Source: Pseudooceanicola algae (GTDB taxonomy: Bacteria; Pseudomonadota; Alphaproteobacteria; Rhodobacterales; Rhodobacteraceae). From it: a stretch of DNA of 64,000 nucleotides. The translations under genes and the position numbers were made by a program. The notes under the pieces are model-generated. The model was not told the DNA's origin, made no database searches, and worked only from the letters and a program-made list of their open reading frames with translations. The stretch spans positions 840,001 through 904,000 of the forward strand of contig NZ_CP060436.1 of NCBI RefSeq assembly GCF_003590145.2, written 5' to 3'. Positions 17,275 through 26,200 of this stretch are shown here, in pieces; within the stretch, counting starts at the first letter, position 1, and each line of letters opens with the position of its first letter.

Positions 17275-18162
17275 ATGCAAGACTATGCCACCGATCTCGG
17301 CCTGAAGCCCGAAGTCACCGGGTTCTTCGACGAGGCCACCAACACGATTTCCTATGTCGTCAAGGATCCCGCAAGCACGGCCTGCGCGATCATCGATTCC
17401 GTCATGGACATCGATTATGCCGCCGGGCGCATCAGCTATGACCACGCCGACCGGATGATCGCCTTTCTGCGCGACAACGGCCTGACGCTGGACTGGTTGA
17501 TCGAGACCCATGTCCATGCCGACCACCTGTCCGCCGCGCCCTATATCCAGGGCAAGCTTGGCGGCAAGCTGGGGATCGGCGCCGGGATCACCGAGGTGCA
17601 GGAAACCTTCGGCAAGGTCTTCAACGAAGGCACGGAATTCCAGCGCGACGGCAGCCAGTTCGACCGGCTGTTCCGGGACGGGGACCGTTATACGGTCGGT
17701 GGAATGGAATGTGTCGCGCTCCATACACCCGGCCATACCCCGGCCTGCATGACCCATGTGATGGGCGATGCGGCCTTCGTCGGCGACACGCTGTTCATGC
17801 CCGACGGCGGCTCGGCCCGGGCCGATTTCCCTGGTGGGGATGCCGCAGAGCTTTACGATTCGATCCAGAAGGTCCTGAGCCTGCCGGACGAAACCCGCCT
17901 GTTCATGTGCCACGATTACGGGCCCGGCGGGCGCGAAATCCGCTGGGAAACCTCGGTCGCAGAGCAGAAGGCGCACAACATCCACGTCGGAAATGGCACC
18001 ACGAAGGAAGACTTCGTCCGCTTCCGCACCGAACGGGATGCAAAGCTGTCGATGCCCAAGCTGATCATCCCGTCCTTGCAGGTGAACATGCGGGGCGGCA
18101 ACCTTCCCCCCGAAGACGAGGACGGCAAGCGCTATATCAAGGTGCCGCTCAACGGCCTCTGA
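17275..18162 (+). CDS. MBL-fold persulfide dioxygenase-like protein (Blh/ETHE1 type)
   Basis: 295 residues from ATG 17275, with a strong AAGGAGGG. Metallo-beta-lactamase fold: THVHADHLSA (HxHxDH), HTPGHTPAC, GDTLF and CHDYGPGG, i.e. the mononuclear-iron ligand set of ETHE1-type persulfide dioxygenases. Such enzymes oxidise glutathione persulfide to sulfite; Blh of Agrobacterium/Xylella (BigR operon) is the closest context match, also next to PmpAB-type genes. Sulfite or sulfate produced here could be handled by the SulP protein that follows. Cytoplasmic; no signal peptide. Confidence 0.88.
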   Translation: MQDYATDLGLKPEVTGFFDEATNTISYVVKDPASTACAIIDSVMDIDYAAGRISYDHADRMIAFLRDNGLTLDWLIETHVHADHLSAAPYIQGKLGGKLGIGAGITEVQETFGKVFNEGTEFQRDGSQFDRLFRDGDRYTVGGMECVALHTPGHTPACMTHVMGDAAFVGDTLFMPDGGSARADFPGGDAAELYDSIQKVLSLPDETRLFMCHDYGPGGREIRWETSVAEQKAHNIHVGNGTTKEDFVRFRTERDAKLSMPKLIIPSLQVNMRGGNLPPEDEDGKRYIKVPLNGL

Positions 18163-18217
18163 ACCGGGTCTGCACGGGACCTTAACCCGGACCTGATCAG
18201 GCTTGTGTCTGCACCCC

Positions 18218-18312
18218 GGACAGCCTTTAGCTGACCCTTCCATGGGCGCCGGCCCGTTCGGCGTCCCAATTCCCCGACCAGCCTTCGGGCTGACGTTAGC
18301 CAAAGGCTGTCC
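18218..18312 (+). ncRNA. Structured leader of the SulP gene, resembles the sul1 RNA motif
   Basis: A long stem pairs 18218-18235 with 18295-18312 (16 of 18 positions complementary, the two others G-U or A-C type). It encloses two hairpins: GGGCGCCG/CGGCGTCC (7 pairs plus one G-U) and CAGCC-TTCG-GGCTG with a stable UUCG tetraloop. The 3' arm contains AAAGG (18302-18306), the ribosome-binding site for the ATG at 18314, so pairing would block translation. The sul1 RNA motif is described upstream of sulfate-transporter genes in alphaproteobacteria and often has stable tetraloops; assignment to it is inference. Confidence 0.65.
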
Positions 18313-18313
18313 G

Positions 18314-20059
18314 ATGACCCCGCTTGCCACCCTGCGCCGCTACCTGCCGATCCTCGACTGGGGGCGGCGGTATGACCGCGCGAGCCTGCGCAACGATCTG
18401 GTGGCCGCGGTGATCGTGACGATCATGCTGATCCCTCAATCGCTGGCCTATGCAATGCTGGCGGGGCTGCCGCCCGAAGCGGGGCTTTATGCCTCGATCG
18501 TGCCGATCCTGCTCTATGCGATCTTCGGCACCTCGCGCGCGCTTGCTGTCGGGCCGGTGGCGGTGGTGTCCCTGCTGACCGCCTCGGCATTGGGAGAGGT
18601 CGCAGCCCCCGGCAGCGGCGCCTATGCCGCCGCCGCGCTGACGCTTGCCTTCCTGTCGGGGGCGGTGCTGCTGGCGCTTGGCCTGTTGCGGCTTGGTTTT
18701 CTGGCGAATTTCCTCAGTCACCCGGTGATTTCGGGCTTCATCACCGCCTCCGGGCTGCTGATCGCGGCGGGGCAGTTGAAACATGTGCTGGGGGTTCCGG
18801 CAGGGGGCGAGACGCTGATCGGGATCGGGCTGTCGCTGGCGGGCCATCTTGGCGATGTGCAGGGGGCGACCCTGGCCATCGGCGGCGGCGGGATCGTCTT
18901 TCTGCTTTGGGTACGTCGGGGGCTTGGACCCTTCCTGCGCCGGCTCGGCCTGGGGGCCGGAGCGGCGGACATGGCGGTCAAGGGCGGGCCGGTCGTGGCC
19001 GTCATCGCCTCGACCCTGGCTGTGCGGGCCTTCGGGCTGGCCGATCAGGGCGTTGCGGTGGTCGGTATCGTACCGCAAAGCCTGCCGCCCCTGACGCTGC
19101 CGGCGTTTTCGCCGCAATTGCTGCGCGATCTCGCGGTGCCTGCGCTGATGATTTCCGTGATCGGCTTTGTCGAATCCGTTTCGGTGGCCAAGACGCTGGC
19201 GGCCCGCAAACGCCAGCGCATCGACCCGGATCAGGAACTGATCGGTCTGGGCGCGGCGAATATCGGCGCGGCCTTCACCGGCGGCTTTCCGGTGACGGGG
19301 GGCTTTTCACGTTCGGTCGTCAATGCAGATGCGGGGGCGGAAACACCGGCGGCCGGGGCCTTTACCGCCGTCGGGCTGGGCATTGCGGCCATGTCGCTGA
19401 CCCCGCTGCTGCATGATCTGCCGAAGGCGACCCTTGCGGCGACGATCATCGTGGCGGTGCTGAGCCTGGTGGATCTGTCGATCCTGCGCCGCACCTGGCG
19501 CAACGCGCGCCCCGATTTCGCGGTGGTGGCGACGACCATCCTGCTGACCCTGCTGATGGGCGTCGAGATCGGCGTCGGGGCGGGCGTGATCCTGTCGCTG
19601 GCGCTGCATCTTTACAAGACCTCTCGCCCTCATGTGGCCGAGGTCGGCCTGATCCCCGGCACTCAGCATTTCCGAAATGTCCTGCGTCATGACGTCGAAA
19701 CCGCGCCGGGTCTGCTGATGCTGCGCGTCGATGAAAGCCTGTTTTTCGTCAATGCCCACATGCTGGAAGACCTGCTGCGCCTGCGTCTGGCCGCGGATCG
19801 CGGGATTCGCGACGTGGTTCTGATGTGCTCGGCGGTGAATGTGGTCGATTTCTCGGCCGAGGAAGGGCTTGAGGCGCTGAACCACATGCTGCGCGATGCC
19901 GGGATCGGTTTGCACCTGGCCGAGGTCAAGGGCCCGGTGATGGACCGGCTGCGCGACACCCATTTTCTGCACGACCTGAACGGCAAGGTCTTTCAGTCGC
20001 AATTTGACGCCTGGGTGGAACTGACCGGCACCGCAGGCCCGCAGCGGGCTGCCGAATAG
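18314..20059 (+). CDS. SulP-family anion (sulfate) transporter with STAS domain
   Basis: 581 residues from ATG 18314; AAAGG is 7 bases upstream, inside the leader stem. Ten or more hydrophobic segments; SulP signatures MLIPQSLAYAMLAGLPPEAGLYAS near residues 40-65, FLSHPVISGFITASGLLI and GGFPVTGGFSRSVVN. Cytoplasmic C-terminal STAS domain from about 450 (LMLRVDESLFFVN ... DFSAEEGLEALNHML). SulP proteins move sulfate, bicarbonate or related anions; the persulfide genes upstream and the sul1-like leader favour sulfate or sulfite. Confidence 0.9.
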   Translation: MTPLATLRRYLPILDWGRRYDRASLRNDLVAAVIVTIMLIPQSLAYAMLAGLPPEAGLYASIVPILLYAIFGTSRALAVGPVAVVSLLTASALGEVAAPGSGAYAAAALTLAFLSGAVLLALGLLRLGFLANFLSHPVISGFITASGLLIAAGQLKHVLGVPAGGETLIGIGLSLAGHLGDVQGATLAIGGGGIVFLLWVRRGLGPFLRRLGLGAGAADMAVKGGPVVAVIASTLAVRAFGLADQGVAVVGIVPQSLPPLTLPAFSPQLLRDLAVPALMISVIGFVESVSVAKTLAARKRQRIDPDQELIGLGAANIGAAFTGGFPVTGGFSRSVVNADAGAETPAAGAFTAVGLGIAAMSLTPLLHDLPKATLAATIIVAVLSLVDLSILRRTWRNARPDFAVVATTILLTLLMGVEIGVGAGVILSLALHLYKTSRPHVAEVGLIPGTQHFRNVLRHDVETAPGLLMLRVDESLFFVNAHMLEDLLRLRLAADRGIRDVVLMCSAVNVVDFSAEEGLEALNHMLRDAGIGLHLAEVKGPVMDRLRDTHFLHDLNGKVFQSQFDAWVELTGTAGPQRAAE

Positions 20060-20351
20060 CGCGCCAGGGGACGGTCGGTGGACAAGGTGCGACGACCATT
20101 GCGCTCCGGCTGCACCAGATGGCACGGCAGGGCAGGCGCTTAGGACGGCCCGAGAGGGGCCATGTCCGGTCTTTGGTCGTGCTTTGTCATCTTGGGGGGA
20201 TCTTGTGGATCATCGCCGAATTTCTTCCGGGTGATCCTGCGGCCCGGTTCGGGCCCTCCGGCACCAAGTGGTCCGGATCGCGAAACCTTCAGGGGCGCGG
20301 AGGAGAGTGGGGGCGGGTGCCGCCGGTCTCTCCGCTGCGCATCCCGAAGGG

Positions 20352-20552
20352 TCAGGCTTTCTTCAGGACTTCGGCAACACGGGCCGGGATGTCTTGACGG
20401 GTCATGCCGATATCGGCCAGTTCGCGGTCGGTCAGCGAATTCAGGGCAGTGAAGGCACGTTGGGCTTGCATGGCGCTGGTCACGGAACGAAGGACTTTGC
20501 CGATCGCGCTGAAGATGCCGGTGGACGGGATGTTGGTACTGAGGGCAGTCAT
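20352..20552 (-). CDS. DUF1127 small protein
   Basis: 66 residues from ATG 20552 with GGAG upstream. The C-terminal half carries the DUF1127 pattern with the arginine-rich/Leu-Arg-Asp-Leu-like helix, here QRAFTALNSLTDRELADIGMTRQDIPARV. Small DUF1127 proteins in alphaproteobacteria influence RNA turnover, phosphate balance and stress responses. It stands alone, convergent with sulP, with about 290 bases between stops in which I see nothing. Confidence 0.88.
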   Translation of the reverse strand: MTALSTNIPSTGIFSAIGKVLRSVTSAMQAQRAFTALNSLTDRELADIGMTRQDIPARVAEVLKKA

Positions 20553-20928
20553 TGCTGTTTCTCCGGTTTGAATTGTCTTGACGCCTAGATAGGATACCCG
20601 ATCCGTCTGCACTACTGACGTTTCCGGAAGGCCGTCATGCACAGGATGCAAGGTGGGAAAACCGCTCAAGACCCTGGTAAGGATGTCCTGCCATGCGCCC
20701 TTCGCGCCGAAGATGGCCGTGTGAAGGTTTGCGCTAACAGGGTGAGCCCCGGGCTGGCATGGCGCAGGACGCAGACAGGTGTGCCGCCTTCGCGCGCCGC
20801 GCTGTCCAAATCGTGAAGCAGAGGTGAGGGGGGCCGTTGATCCCGGACCAACCGCGCCGCAATGGGCCGCAGGCGCCGATCGACGGACCCGGTCTGGTCC
20901 GACGCAAAATGCCATTCCTGAAGGAAAA
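20553..20928. other. Gap between DUF1127 gene and tRNA-Ser
   Basis: About 375 bases with no credible coding frame on either strand; overlapping short frames lack ribosome-binding sites and family character. It should contain the DUF1127 promoter. Confidence 0.55.
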
Positions 20929-21018
20929 TGGCGGAGAGACAGGGATTCGAACCCTGGGAACGCTTGCACGCTCAACGGTTTTCGAGACCGCCCCGTTCGA
21001 CCACTCCGGCACCTCTCC
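20929..21018 (-). tRNA. tRNA-Ser (anticodon CGA)
   Basis: A 90-base class II tRNA on the minus strand. Acceptor GGAGAGG pairs with TCTCTCC; the anticodon loop CTCGAAA carries CGA; a long variable arm follows; T loop GTTCGAATC; the 3' CCA is encoded. It reads UCG serine codons, frequent in this high-GC genome. Confidence 0.95.
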
Positions 21019-21266
21019 GCGGGGATCGTGGGGGGCGTTTAAACACGATTGTGAGGCGGTGCAAGAGGCGTTTTGCATTGCGAGGGCAAGGAAATGCCCT
21101 AATCTTTCCTTCAATCGGACCGGGCCGGCCCAAGGCAGGGCGCAGACCCTGTGTCGTCGGGGCCGGAACCGGGCAGACGATCTGGCGCGCGCATGCGGCC
21201 AAGGCGAAAAACCGCGGCCGGATGGGACAGGATGCCTCCGGGACCGCCGGCAGACAGGAGCAGCAG

Positions 21267-22196
21267 ATGATGATTGACAGACCCTTGCAGACAGAGGCGC
21301 AGTTGCAGGCGCCCCGGAAGGCCGTCGCCACCCCCCTGAGCGCGGCGCGCGACAGGGCCAGGGGCATGCTGGCCTCGGCGGTGATGGCTTTGGCGGCGGC
21401 TGTCCTGCTGGTGGCAAACGCCTTTCCGGCCCGCGCGGCCAGCGAAACCGAGGTGCGGGATTTCTTGCAGGTGACAGGCTTTGACGTGGCCCTTGCGGGG
21501 ATCACCGACAGCGCGGCCAGCGGGCCGGCGATGCTGGGGATGGAGGAGTCCGATTTCGTCACCACCTGGCGCGTCCTGACGCGGGAGGTCTTTGATGAAG
21601 AGGTGATCAAGGACATGGGCGTCGAGATGATCCGAGACACAATTACCGATTCCGATCTGGCGATGGCCAGCGGCTTTTACGGTGGCGAGCTTGGCAAGCG
21701 GCTGGTGGAGGCCGAGAACAGCGCGCAGACGATGGATGGCGAAGACAGCATGACCCAATCCGCCGCTGCGCTGGAAGATCTGCTGGACGAAGGCGCAGAC
21801 GACCGGATCGCGCTACTGGACCGCCTGAACCGCGCCGTCAGTACAACGACCGATGGCGACAGCGCCGTGGTCGAGGTGCAGTATCGCTTTCTCAGCGCCG
21901 CGCGGGATGCCGGGGTGATCACCTTCCAGGTCAGCGATGACCAGATGCGCCAGATGCTGCTGGAGCAAAGCCGCCAGATCCGCGAGGCCAATCAATCCTA
22001 CGCTCTGGCCAATGCGGCCTTTACCTATCGCGATTTCACCAATGACGAGATAGAGACCTATGCCGAGGCCCTGGAAGACCCGGCGATGCAGCGTGTCTAT
22101 GAACTGATGAACGCCGTGCAGTCCGAGATCACCGCAAACCGGTTCGAACTGGTTGCCGCCAAGCTTGAAGGTGTCGCGCCTTCGACCGATCTGTAA
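21267..22196 (+). CDS. DUF2059 domain protein, exported
   Basis: 309 residues from ATG 21267 with AGGAG upstream. A basic N-terminal stretch precedes a hydrophobic segment (about 35-57, LASAVMALAAAVLLVANAF) with a possible signal-peptidase site AARA-AS. The mature protein is largely helical and acidic, with a C-terminal DUF2059-type part (FTYRDFTNDEIETYAEALEDP). Such proteins are periplasmic with no assigned function. The neighbouring rplU has its own promoter, so it is probably monocistronic. Confidence 0.75.
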   Translation: MMIDRPLQTEAQLQAPRKAVATPLSAARDRARGMLASAVMALAAAVLLVANAFPARAASETEVRDFLQVTGFDVALAGITDSAASGPAMLGMEESDFVTTWRVLTREVFDEEVIKDMGVEMIRDTITDSDLAMASGFYGGELGKRLVEAENSAQTMDGEDSMTQSAAALEDLLDEGADDRIALLDRLNRAVSTTTDGDSAVVEVQYRFLSAARDAGVITFQVSDDQMRQMLLEQSRQIREANQSYALANAAFTYRDFTNDEIETYAEALEDPAMQRVYELMNAVQSEITANRFELVAAKLEGVAPSTDL

Positions 22197-22257
22197 GGGG
22201 CAGTTGGGCCGGGCAGGGCGCGCGCGTCACGGCCCGGCAGGCTCCGGGGATCGGGTC

Positions 22258-22286
22258 TTGACAACAATTGCCTGAACCTCGATAAG
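22258..22286 (+). promoter_or_regulatory. Predicted sigma-70-type promoter of rplU-rpmA
   Basis: TTGACA (22258-22263), 17-base spacer, GATAAG (22281-22286). A perfect -35 box and 4 of 6 matches at -10, 142 bases before the L21 start, fit a strong ribosomal-protein promoter. Confidence 0.7.
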
Positions 22287-22294
22287 CCCGCCAT

Positions 22295-22318
22295 CCCGGC
22301 AAGCCTCGCTTTGCCGGG
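22295..22318 (+). promoter_or_regulatory. Stem-loop in the rplU leader
   Basis: CCCGGCAA (22295-22302) pairs perfectly with TTGCCGGG (22311-22318), 8-base loop, within the transcribed leader. A second palindrome CCCGAAGCTTCGGG lies at 22381-22394. Both could form a leader used for autoregulation by a ribosomal protein. Confidence 0.55.
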
Positions 22319-22427
22319 AATTTCAATTTCGCCCGGTTGGGGCGCGCTGTTCACCGGCGATCGCACGGCGGTCACGAACACCCGAAGCTTCGGGGGCCAC
22401 AGGACGCGACAGAAAAGGAAGATCACT

Positions 22428-23033
22428 ATGTTTGCGGTTCTCAAGACCGGCGGCAAGCAATACAAGGTCCAGTCCGGCGACCTTCTGCGTGTCGAAAAGC
22501 TGGCGGCTGATGCCGGCGAAACCATCCAGTTCAACGACATCCTGATGCTGGGCGGCGACTCCGTCGTTGTCGGCGCGCCCTTCGTGGCCGGCGCCGCAGT
22601 CCAGGCCGAGGTTGTCGACCAGATCAAGGGTGACAAGGTCATCCACTTCGTCAAGCGTCGTCGTAAGCATTCGTCCAAGCGGACCAAGGGTCATCGTCAA
22701 TCCCTGACCCTGCTGAAAGTGACCGACATCCTGGCCGATGGCGGCGACAAGACCGGCGTCAAGGCTGCTCTGGGTGCCGGTTCGGCCCCAGCTTCGGCTT
22801 CGGCCGCTGGCAAGGGTGCCGCAGCCGCCGTGGACGGCGCTGACGACCTGAAGAAGCTTTCCGGCGTAGGCCCGGCGATGGAGAAGAAACTGGTCGCCGC
22901 AGGCGTCACCAGCTACGCTCAGGTCGCTGCCTGGACCGAAGCTGACGTGGCCCGCATCGACGAAGAACTTTCGTTGAAGGGCAAGATCGAAAAAGAAGGC
23001 TGGGTCGCACAAGCGGCTGAGCTTCAAGGCTAA
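22428..23033 (+). CDS. rplU: 50S ribosomal protein L21 with helix-hairpin-helix extension
   Basis: 201 residues from ATG 22428. Residues 1-105 are a standard L21 ([18 protein letters not shown] ... [19 protein letters not shown]), which binds 23S rRNA. Then an Ala/Gly-rich linker and, from about 135, a helix-hairpin-helix unit of the DUF4332/TfoX-C type ([22 protein letters not shown]). E. coli L21 ends at 103, so the tail doubles the length; rhodobacteral relatives share it. The HhH may contact nucleic acid. rpmA is 21 bases downstream. Confidence 0.95.
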   Translation: MFAVLKTGGKQYKVQSGDLLRVEKLAADAGETIQFNDILMLGGDSVVVGAPFVAGAAVQAEVVDQIKGDKVIHFVKRRRKHSSKRTKGHRQSLTLLKVTDILADGGDKTGVKAALGAGSAPASASAAGKGAAAAVDGADDLKKLSGVGPAMEKKLVAAGVTSYAQVAAWTEADVARIDEELSLKGKIEKEGWVAQAAELQG

Positions 23034-23054
23034 CGCAGGACAGGAGACAGCAAG

Positions 23055-23324
23055 ATGGCACACAAGAAAGCTGGCGGTTCCTCCCGCAACGGTCGCGACT
23101 CAGCAGGTCGCCGCCTCGGCATCAAGAAGTTCGGTGGCGAAGTCGTCATTCCCGGCAACATCATTGCACGCCAGCGGGGCACCAAATGGTACCCCGGGCA
23201 GGGCGTCGGCATGGGCAAGGATCACACGATCTTCGCCACGGTCGAGGGCAACGTCGAGTTCCGCAAGGGGCTGAAGGGTCGTACCTTCATCTCGGTCGCT
23301 CCAGTGGCCGAGGCCGCCGAGTAA
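23055..23324 (+). CDS. rpmA: 50S ribosomal protein L27
   Basis: 89 residues, typical length. Starts [20 protein letters not shown], the invariant L27 N-terminus that reaches the peptidyl-transferase centre, and continues [20 protein letters not shown]. It shows no N-terminal cleavage extension of the firmicute type. Forms a two-gene operon with rplU and is followed by a terminator. Confidence 0.98.
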   Translation: MAHKKAGGSSRNGRDSAGRRLGIKKFGGEVVIPGNIIARQRGTKWYPGQGVGMGKDHTIFATVEGNVEFRKGLKGRTFISVAPVAEAAE

Positions 23325-23352
23325 GCCGATCTTCATCATTGTGGTGAAAAGC

Positions 23353-23387
23353 AGGGGATCGGTCGAAACGCCGGTCCCCTTTGCTGT
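23353..23387 (+). terminator. Terminator after rplU-rpmA
   Basis: AGGGGATCGG (23353-23362) pairs with CCGGTCCCCT (23371-23380), ten pairs including one G-U, 8-base loop, then TTTGCTGTT. Confidence 0.7.
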
Positions 23388-23437
23388 TCCAGCAAGCGAA
23401 CGGGGCCCCTATATAACCCTCACCAGGAGGTTTCCCC

Positions 23438-23977
23438 ATGAACGACGACATCGCAATCGATCAATCCGTGATCACGGTCGACAGTCTTGACCTGCGGCCC
23501 CTGCGTCCCTCGGATGCCGGGCTGATCGGTCTCTATGCCGCCGATGAACGGGTCGCGCGCATGACCACGTCGATCCCGCATCCCCTGGCACCCGGCACGA
23601 CAGAGGCCTATATCGCCCGTGCCATGGTGCCGGACCGTCGCGAAATCATCTGGGCCATCGATTCCAGCCGTTTCGGCGGGGCAGAGCTGAAGGGCGTCAT
23701 CAGCCTGAAGCGGATCGACGAGGCGCAGTCGGAAATCGGCTATTGGGTCGCGCCTGCCTGGTGGAACGCCAATGTCGCCTCCGAAGCGGTGACGGCCCTG
23801 GTCGCGGCAAACCCGTTGCAGGATCGGTCGATCTTCGCCAGCGTGTTTCAGGATAACCCCGCCTCGGCGCGGGTGCTCACGAAAAATGGCTTTGAATATG
23901 TCGGCGACGCCGAAACATTCTCGGTCGCCCGGGCCGCCAAGGTGGCGACCTGGACGTATATTCGCAAACTCGATTGA
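23438..23977 (+). CDS. GNAT acetyltransferase, RimJ/RimL type
   Basis: 179 residues from ATG 23438 after AGGAGG. It follows the RimJ/L layout: LRPLRPSDAGLIGLY at the start, AEIGYWVAPAWWNANVASEAVTAL for the acetyl-CoA site and FQDNPASARVLTKNGFEYVG near the end. Substrate unknown; a protein N-terminus or small amine is usual. Lies between rpmA and obgE on the same strand. Confidence 0.85.
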   Translation: MNDDIAIDQSVITVDSLDLRPLRPSDAGLIGLYAADERVARMTTSIPHPLAPGTTEAYIARAMVPDRREIIWAIDSSRFGGAELKGVISLKRIDEAQSEIGYWVAPAWWNANVASEAVTALVAANPLQDRSIFASVFQDNPASARVLTKNGFEYVGDAETFSVARAAKVATWTYIRKLD

Positions 23978-24022
23978 GCCGCCGGGCTGCCTGACAGGCA
24001 CCTTTGCGGCCGGGACATCAGA

Positions 24023-25066
24023 ATGAAGTTTCTCGATCTCGCAAAGGTCTATATCCGCTCCGGTGCCGGGGGGAACGGGGCCGTTTCCTTCCGCCGTGAG
24101 AAGTTCATTGAATACGGCGGGCCCAATGGCGGCAACGGCGGGCGTGGTGGCGACGTGGTGGTCGAGGCCGTCGACGGCCTGAACACGCTGATCGATTTCC
24201 GCTACCAGCAGCACTTTTTCGCCCGCAACGGGCAGGGTGGCATGGGCAATCTGCGCACCGGCGCGGATGGCGAAGACATCATCCTGCGCGTCCCCGTCGG
24301 GACCGAGATCCTGGATGAAGACGAGGAAACCATCATCGCCGACATGACCGAGGTCGGGCAGCGCGTGCTGCTGGCCAAGGGCGGCAACGGTGGTTTCGGC
24401 AACGCCCACTTCAAGACCTCGACCAACCAGGCGCCGCGCCGGGCCAATCCGGGGCAGGAGGCGATCGAACGCACCGTCTGGCTGCGCCTGAAGCTGATCG
24501 CCGATGTCGGTCTGCTGGGGCTGCCCAATGCGGGCAAGTCGACCTTCTTGGCCGCGACCTCCAACGCGCGGCCCAAGGTGGCTGATTACCCCTTTACCAC
24601 GCTGCATCCGAACCTTGGCGTCGTCGGTGTCGACGGTGTCGAATTCGTCGTGGCAGATATTCCGGGCCTGATCGAAGGCGCTTCCGAAGGGCGCGGGCTG
24701 GGGGATATGTTCCTGGGCCACGTGGAGCGCTGCGCGGTGCTGTTGCACCTGATCGACGGCACCGTGGACGAGATCGCCGAGGATTACGAGACCATCATCG
24801 GAGAACTGGAAGCCTATGGCGAAGGCCTGGCCGACAAGCCCCGCATCACGGTGATGAACAAGATCGACGCCCTGGATGACGAGCTGCGCGAGATGCAGCG
24901 CGAATTCCTCGAAGAGGTCACCGGCGGGCCGGTAATGTTCATGTCCGGGGCTTCTCGCGAAGGCGTGACCGAGGTGCTGCGCGCCCTGCGGGCCCAGATC
25001 GACGACGACCGTCTGCGCCGCAACGCGCCTGAGATCGACGAGGAGGACGATGCATGGCGTCCCTGA
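24023..25066 (+). CDS. obgE: Obg-family GTPase (ObgE/CgtA)
   Basis: 347 residues. Glycine-rich Obg fold at 1-158 ([30 protein letters not shown]), then a G domain: G1 [11 protein letters not shown]2 [12 protein letters not shown]3 [10 protein letters not shown]4 NKID, G5 SGAS. Needed for 50S maturation and linked to the stringent response. It lacks the long C-terminal extension and ends with an acidic tail. The 3' end overlaps proB by 13 bases. Confidence 0.97.
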   Translation: MKFLDLAKVYIRSGAGGNGAVSFRREKFIEYGGPNGGNGGRGGDVVVEAVDGLNTLIDFRYQQHFFARNGQGGMGNLRTGADGEDIILRVPVGTEILDEDEETIIADMTEVGQRVLLAKGGNGGFGNAHFKTSTNQAPRRANPGQEAIERTVWLRLKLIADVGLLGLPNAGKSTFLAATSNARPKVADYPFTTLHPNLGVVGVDGVEFVVADIPGLIEGASEGRGLGDMFLGHVERCAVLLHLIDGTVDEIAEDYETIIGELEAYGEGLADKPRITVMNKIDALDDELREMQREFLEEVTGGPVMFMSGASREGVTEVLRALRAQIDDDRLRRNAPEIDEEDDAWRP

Positions 25067-26190
25067 TCGGTGCGCGCCGGGTGGTCGTCAAGATCGGCTC
25101 GGCGCTTCTGGTCGACAAGGAGACCGGCCAGCTGCGGGCGGAATGGTTGCAGGCGCTGGCCCAGGACGTGGCCGAGATGCGCGCCCGTGGGGTCGAGATC
25201 GTCCTAGTGTCCTCCGGCTCCATCGCGCTTGGGCGCGGGGTGCTGGGCCTCGGGCTGGGTGTGCTGGCGCTGGAGCAGGCGCAAGCGGCGGCGGCGGTCG
25301 GTCAGATCGGACTTGCGGCAGCCTATAACGACGCGCTCGGGCGCTACGGCATTCAGGTGGGTCAGGTGCTGATGACGCTGGAAGACAGCGAGGACCGGCG
25401 CCGTTACCTGAATTCCCGCAACACGCTGGACCATCTTCTGGGGCTTGGCGTGGTGCCGATCGTCAACGAAAACGACACCATCGCCACGGACGAGATCCGC
25501 TATGGGGACAACGACCGTCTTGCCGCGCGCATTGCCGTCACCGTGGGCGCCGACCGGCTGGTGCTGCTGTCGGATGTCGACGGGCTGTATACCGCCAACC
25601 CCACGCTGGATCCGACCGCCCGGCGTTTCGACGTCATCGACCATATCACGCCCGAGATCGAGGGCATGGCCGGCGACGCCGGGTCCGGCCTGTCCAAGGG
25701 CGGAATGAAGACCAAGGTCATGGCCGCCAAGATGGCCGTCGCTGCCGGTTGTGCCATGGTGATCACTTTAGGAACTCACCAGAACCCGTTGAAAAAGCTT
25801 AAGGACGGTGCGCCATCCACCTGGTTTCTGGCAGAAGGCGATCCGCAGGCCGCCCGCAAGGGCTGGATCGGGGCGATGAAGCCGCGGGGCCGCCTGCAAC
25901 TGGATGCCGGCGCGGTGCGCGCGCTGGAACAGGGGCGGTCGCTGCTGCCTGCAGGGGTCACGCAAGTCACCGGGCGTTTCGAGCGCGGCGACCCGGTCGA
26001 GATCCTCGGGCCGGAGGGGCTGCTTCTGGGGATCGGCCTCACGCGCTATACCAGCCCCGAGGCCGAGGCGATCCGGGGCCACAAGAGCCACGACATCGAG
26101 GCGCTTCTGGGCTATCCGGGACGCGCGGCGCTGATCCACCGGGACGACATGGCGCTGAGCCTGCGGGTCAGCGAACCGACGGCGAAGTAG
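25054..26190 (+). CDS. proB: Glutamate 5-kinase
   Basis: 378 residues. Amino-acid-kinase domain: [13 protein letters not shown] at the start, [38 protein letters not shown], and [14 protein letters not shown]-terminal PUA domain from about 280. Catalyses the first proline-synthesis step and is usually feedback-inhibited by proline. It starts inside the obgE 3' end (13-base overlap) and is followed 7-10 bases later by proA. Confidence 0.97.
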   Translation: MASLIGARRVVVKIGSALLVDKETGQLRAEWLQALAQDVAEMRARGVEIVLVSSGSIALGRGVLGLGLGVLALEQAQAAAAVGQIGLAAAYNDALGRYGIQVGQVLMTLEDSEDRRRYLNSRNTLDHLLGLGVVPIVNENDTIATDEIRYGDNDRLAARIAVTVGADRLVLLSDVDGLYTANPTLDPTARRFDVIDHITPEIEGMAGDAGSGLSKGGMKTKVMAAKMAVAAGCAMVITLGTHQNPLKKLKDGAPSTWFLAEGDPQAARKGWIGAMKPRGRLQLDAGAVRALEQGRSLLPAGVTQVTGRFERGDPVEILGPEGLLLGIGLTRYTSPEAEAIRGHKSHDIEALLGYPGRAALIHRDDMALSLRVSEPTAK

Positions 26191-26200
26191 GGAGACGATG

